Assembly: GCA_003210115.1 (NCBI GenBank)
Contig: QCNM01000009.1
Coordinates: 1-35,234 of the forward strand
Origin: SAR116 cluster bacterium AG-426-A06
GTDB taxonomy: Bacteria; Pseudomonadota; Alphaproteobacteria; Puniceispirillales; Marisalimonadaceae
Reading direction: 5' to 3'
Length of the DNA: 35,234 bases
Positions within the stretch are counted from its first letter, which is position 1, and every line of letters begins with the position of its first letter. Of this stretch, positions 33,117 through 35,234 are shown piece by piece. The notes below the pieces were generated by a model. The model was not told the origin of the DNA. It saw only the letters and a list, made by a program, of their open reading frames with translations, and searched no databases. A program made the translations under genes and the position numbers.

Positions 33117-33625
33117 CTAATAAAAATCTCCACATTGGGATCTATAATCAACTTATAAATGCGATTAGTCTGTTTTATCATAACTTGAGTTTGATTATCA
33201 ATAAATTCTAACAAATCTAAACTCTCAAAAACATCTTCATTCCCAACATAGAGTTTTTTTATGCTCTTATCCATCGTTTCATTTAAAATTATATTTATAT
33301 AAATTGTTCCATTATTTTTATTTGATTTATTAATTGTTAATTTCCCACTATCAAATTCTCTTACAGTCATCTCGCTTGAGGCTGCAACAGCTTTAGGTAT
33401 AAAAAACTTGGAATTCGTTTTCAAAAAAGAATAAAACACTTTTGTAAGATTTTTACTTTCAAATATTAATTTGAATTCGTTAGTTTTTTGGAACTTTTCA
33501 ATATTTTGTGACATTTTATAAATATCTTTAAACGAGATTTTTTTTACAGTTTTAAATACATTTTCTTTATGATCCTTTATATGTGAGATTGAAACAAAAC
33601 TATCAATTATATTTTCTTTTTTCAT
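33113..33625 (-). CDS. Uncharacterised protein (170 aa)
   Basis: A 170-residue protein of unknown family. Its first ~60 residues are Lys-rich and probably helical. The middle holds an unusually Ala/Ser-rich patch, FIPKAVAASSEMTVREF (residues ~79-95). The C-terminal half alternates beta strands, KLTINKSNKNNGTIYINIIL and QVMIKQTNRIYKLIIDPNVEIFIR. No signal peptide or membrane segment is evident. It stands one base after the end of the upstream helical-protein gene and overlaps the next gene by four bases, so the three genes form a tight minus-strand operon. No gene function can be assigned. Confidence 0.68.
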   Translation of the reverse strand: MKKENIIDSFVSISHIKDHKENVFKTVKKISFKDIYKMSQNIEKFQKTNEFKLIFESKNLTKVFYSFLKTNSKFFIPKAVAASSEMTVREFDSGKLTINKSNKNNGTIYINIILNETMDKSIKKLYVGNEDVFESLDLLEFIDNQTQVMIKQTNRIYKLIIDPNVEIFIR

Positions 33626-33626
33626 C

Positions 33627-35234
33627 TTATATCCCTATTTTATGTATATTTTTAAAAGCATCATTAAAAAAATGAAAGTCATTTACAAATGCACCAAAAA
33701 TATTTTGATCATTATTTTTATTTAAAAACTCATATAAAAATTTTCTTAATCGAGTAAATTGATCAATAATTTCAAGTATAAATTTACTTGAAATTTCGGT
33801 GTCACTTTCTCTGATGCCTTGTCGTCTATATGAAGCTTTAATTTTCTTAGAAGATTTTAAAAAGTTGTTAAAACTCTCAAATTGATTGCTATCATCTGCT
33901 AAGATTTTTTTTCTAATATTAATAAAAATTTTTTCAATGCTTTGTATTTTTAATTCCTGTGGTTTTTTTCTTATATTATTTAATAGATCTTTATAAAAAA
34001 GTTTTTCGTTAACATTTAAAAATTCTTCTATTATACCAAACGCATTGTAATCTTCTTTCTCCCATAATTTTAAAAAAAGGATTTTGATTACTAACTCACA
34101 ATTATTTTTTATTTGTTCAATATTAATTTTTTGAGTTTTATATAAATTATCATCTTTTAATTTTTGAATTGAATTAAAAACGTCAGTGATGTTACCTCTT
34201 CTCTCAGCTTCTACAATTTTATTTTGAAATCCTGAAAAAATTAAACTTCTATAAAAACTCAATTTTAAATGTGATAGATGGTAATTAAAATTTTTAATGT
34301 TATCTAAAATATCTATCTCGTTTTTTTTTAATAAATTAATTTTTTTGTCATTTAAATTTAGACAAAAATCAATTTCACTTTGAATTGATGAACATATAGT
34401 TTCCTCAAACATATCATTTAAAAATATCTCTTTTTCTTTAACATCAAGAAGCGTTCTTCTAACGCCCTCTTCTTTATTTAAAGACTGAACAACATTTTTT
34501 AAATTTGTTGAATTTATAAAAATAGCTTCTACAAGTGTAGTCACTTCTTTAAATATTTTTTTATACGATTTTATATTTATTTCTGCTTCATCATTACTAT
34601 AAATTTTCCATAGGTCTAAGATCATATCATCATCAATATCTGTGAAAGAAATAAATTCCAAAATTTCTCTATTATTTATAGAATTTTTATCAAACTTTTC
34701 TTTTTTCTGCTTAACAATTTCAATTACATTTTTAAACAAAGACTCTCCAATTCTCTTAGCTTGTGAGTTAGAGTTATTAGATGATATTTCTTGATAAAGA
34801 TCCCTGTTAATTTCATTGATCAATGATTTAAGGTCTTTTTCATTTTTTGAAAGTCTAATTTTTTCCTGTAATTCAATTAATTTATCTATTCCAATAAATT
34901 CTTCAATAAAATCGATTATTATAAGGTAGTTTGGAATTCGTTTTTGTTGCAAAACAAATTTATATTCTTCAAGTTTAACTATTAATTGATTTGCAAAACT
35001 TTCTTTAAAAAGAAATTTTTTCTTAATCTGATTAAAATTATAAATACTAACATCCCATATTTGAATATTTTTTTCAGTTAAGAATTTAAGAAAATGTATT
35101 ACTTCAAAAACTTTTTTTGAAAAATTCAATGAAATAAAAGAGTTGAATATACTATAAACATTTTGAGAATTATGTTTTAAATTAGAATTAAAATCTGTTT
35201 TTTGAACTATACGATCCAATGTTTCAGTATAAAT
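33627..35234 (-). CDS. Uncharacterised mostly helical protein, 5' end outside window
   Basis: The frame is open from the right window edge (codons before 35219 read I-Y-T-E-T), so the true start is probably outside; an internal TTG at 35219 is only the first start-like codon. The visible ~535 residues are almost entirely charged, Lys/Glu/Asn-rich helices with coiled-coil-like stretches (about 130-200 and 270-380). They include VRRTLLDVKEKEIFLNDMFEE and a C-terminal KFILEIIDQFTRLRKFLYEF. I see no catalytic motif, signal peptide or membrane segment and cannot name a family. A scaffold or structural part of a complex with the two downstream genes is a reasonable guess. Confidence 0.68.
   Translation of the reverse strand: MYTETLDRIVQKTDFNSNLKHNSQNVYSIFNSFISLNFSKKVFEVIHFLKFLTEKNIQIWDVSIYNFNQIKKKFLFKESFANQLIVKLEEYKFVLQQKRIPNYLIIIDFIEEFIGIDKLIELQEKIRLSKNEKDLKSLINEINRDLYQEISSNNSNSQAKRIGESLFKNVIEIVKQKKEKFDKNSINNREILEFISFTDIDDDMILDLWKIYSNDEAEINIKSYKKIFKEVTTLVEAIFINSTNLKNVVQSLNKEEGVRRTLLDVKEKEIFLNDMFEETICSSIQSEIDFCLNLNDKKINLLKKNEIDILDNIKNFNYHLSHLKLSFYRSLIFSGFQNKIVEAERRGNITDVFNSIQKLKDDNLYKTQKINIEQIKNNCELVIKILFLKLWEKEDYNAFGIIEEFLNVNEKLFYKDLLNNIRKKPQELKIQSIEKIFINIRKKILADDSNQFESFNNFLKSSKKIKASYRRQGIRESDTEISSKFILEIIDQFTRLRKFLYEFLNKNNDQNIFGAFVNDFHFFNDAFKNIHKIGI

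Overview
This is a gene-dense, very A+T-rich bacterial window of about 35 kb with short intergenic gaps (none over about 210 bases), many abutting or overlapping genes and no recognisable tRNA, rRNA, transposase, integrase or CRISPR array. The gene families (SLC13 permease, TauD-type dioxygenase, glutaryl-CoA dehydrogenase, YciB, DUF3833 lipoprotein, UxaA-type dehydratase) and the low G+C suggest a streamlined marine alphaproteobacterium of the SAR11/Pelagibacterales kind. That placement is inference.

Left part (1-9657), accessory in character. A minus-strand run holds a nucleoside deoxyribosyltransferase-like protein, a quinone oxidoreductase and a sulfurtransferase cut by the window edge. 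Divergent from it are a KAP-type P-loop NTPase and an SLC13 permease. Then come a DUF559/Vsr-like nuclease, a small unknown protein, a deoxyribonucleotidase-like HAD protein, a GIY-YIG protein and a DUF2779 protein with a Cas4-like Fe-S nuclease domain. Four nuclease- or NTPase-type genes and two nucleotide-handling enzymes within 8 kb make this a candidate conflict/defence or DNA-processing island.

Centre (9666-14672), the most unusual part. Two large paralogous proteins are transcribed divergently from a 194-base gap. Each joins an N-terminal domain resembling type I periplasmic-binding proteins to a pentameric ligand-gated ion channel module (beta-sandwich with the YPFDxQ Pro-loop, then four membrane segments). 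Both lack a signal peptide, and their charge distribution is opposite to that expected for a canonical channel, so the sensor domains may face the cytoplasm. A membrane PH-domain protein and a small protein of 20-residue repeats follow.

Right-centre (14770-31810), catabolic. The clusters are: UxaA-type dehydratase, FAH-family hydrolase and quinone oxidoreductase; KDPG-type aldolase, SDR and aminotransferase, divergent from a DenD-like dehydrogenase; TauD dioxygenase, cupin, DsbA/GST-kappa-like protein and glutaryl-CoA dehydrogenase; and an eight-gene plus-strand run of amidohydrolase, LLM flavin enzyme, DUF3833 lipoprotein, chalcone-isomerase-like protein, YciB, enolase-superfamily dehydratase, epoxide-hydrolase-like protein and EamA exporter. 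Together they fit uptake-independent breakdown of sugar acids and of cyclic or acyl carboxylates; exact substrates cannot be read from sequence.

Right end (31833-35234). Three tightly packed minus-strand genes belong to no family I recognise: a helical protein open at the window edge, a 170-residue protein, and a single-pass membrane protein whose cytoplasmic part faintly resembles a Lon (S16) protease domain. They look like part of a multi-gene system continuing past the window.
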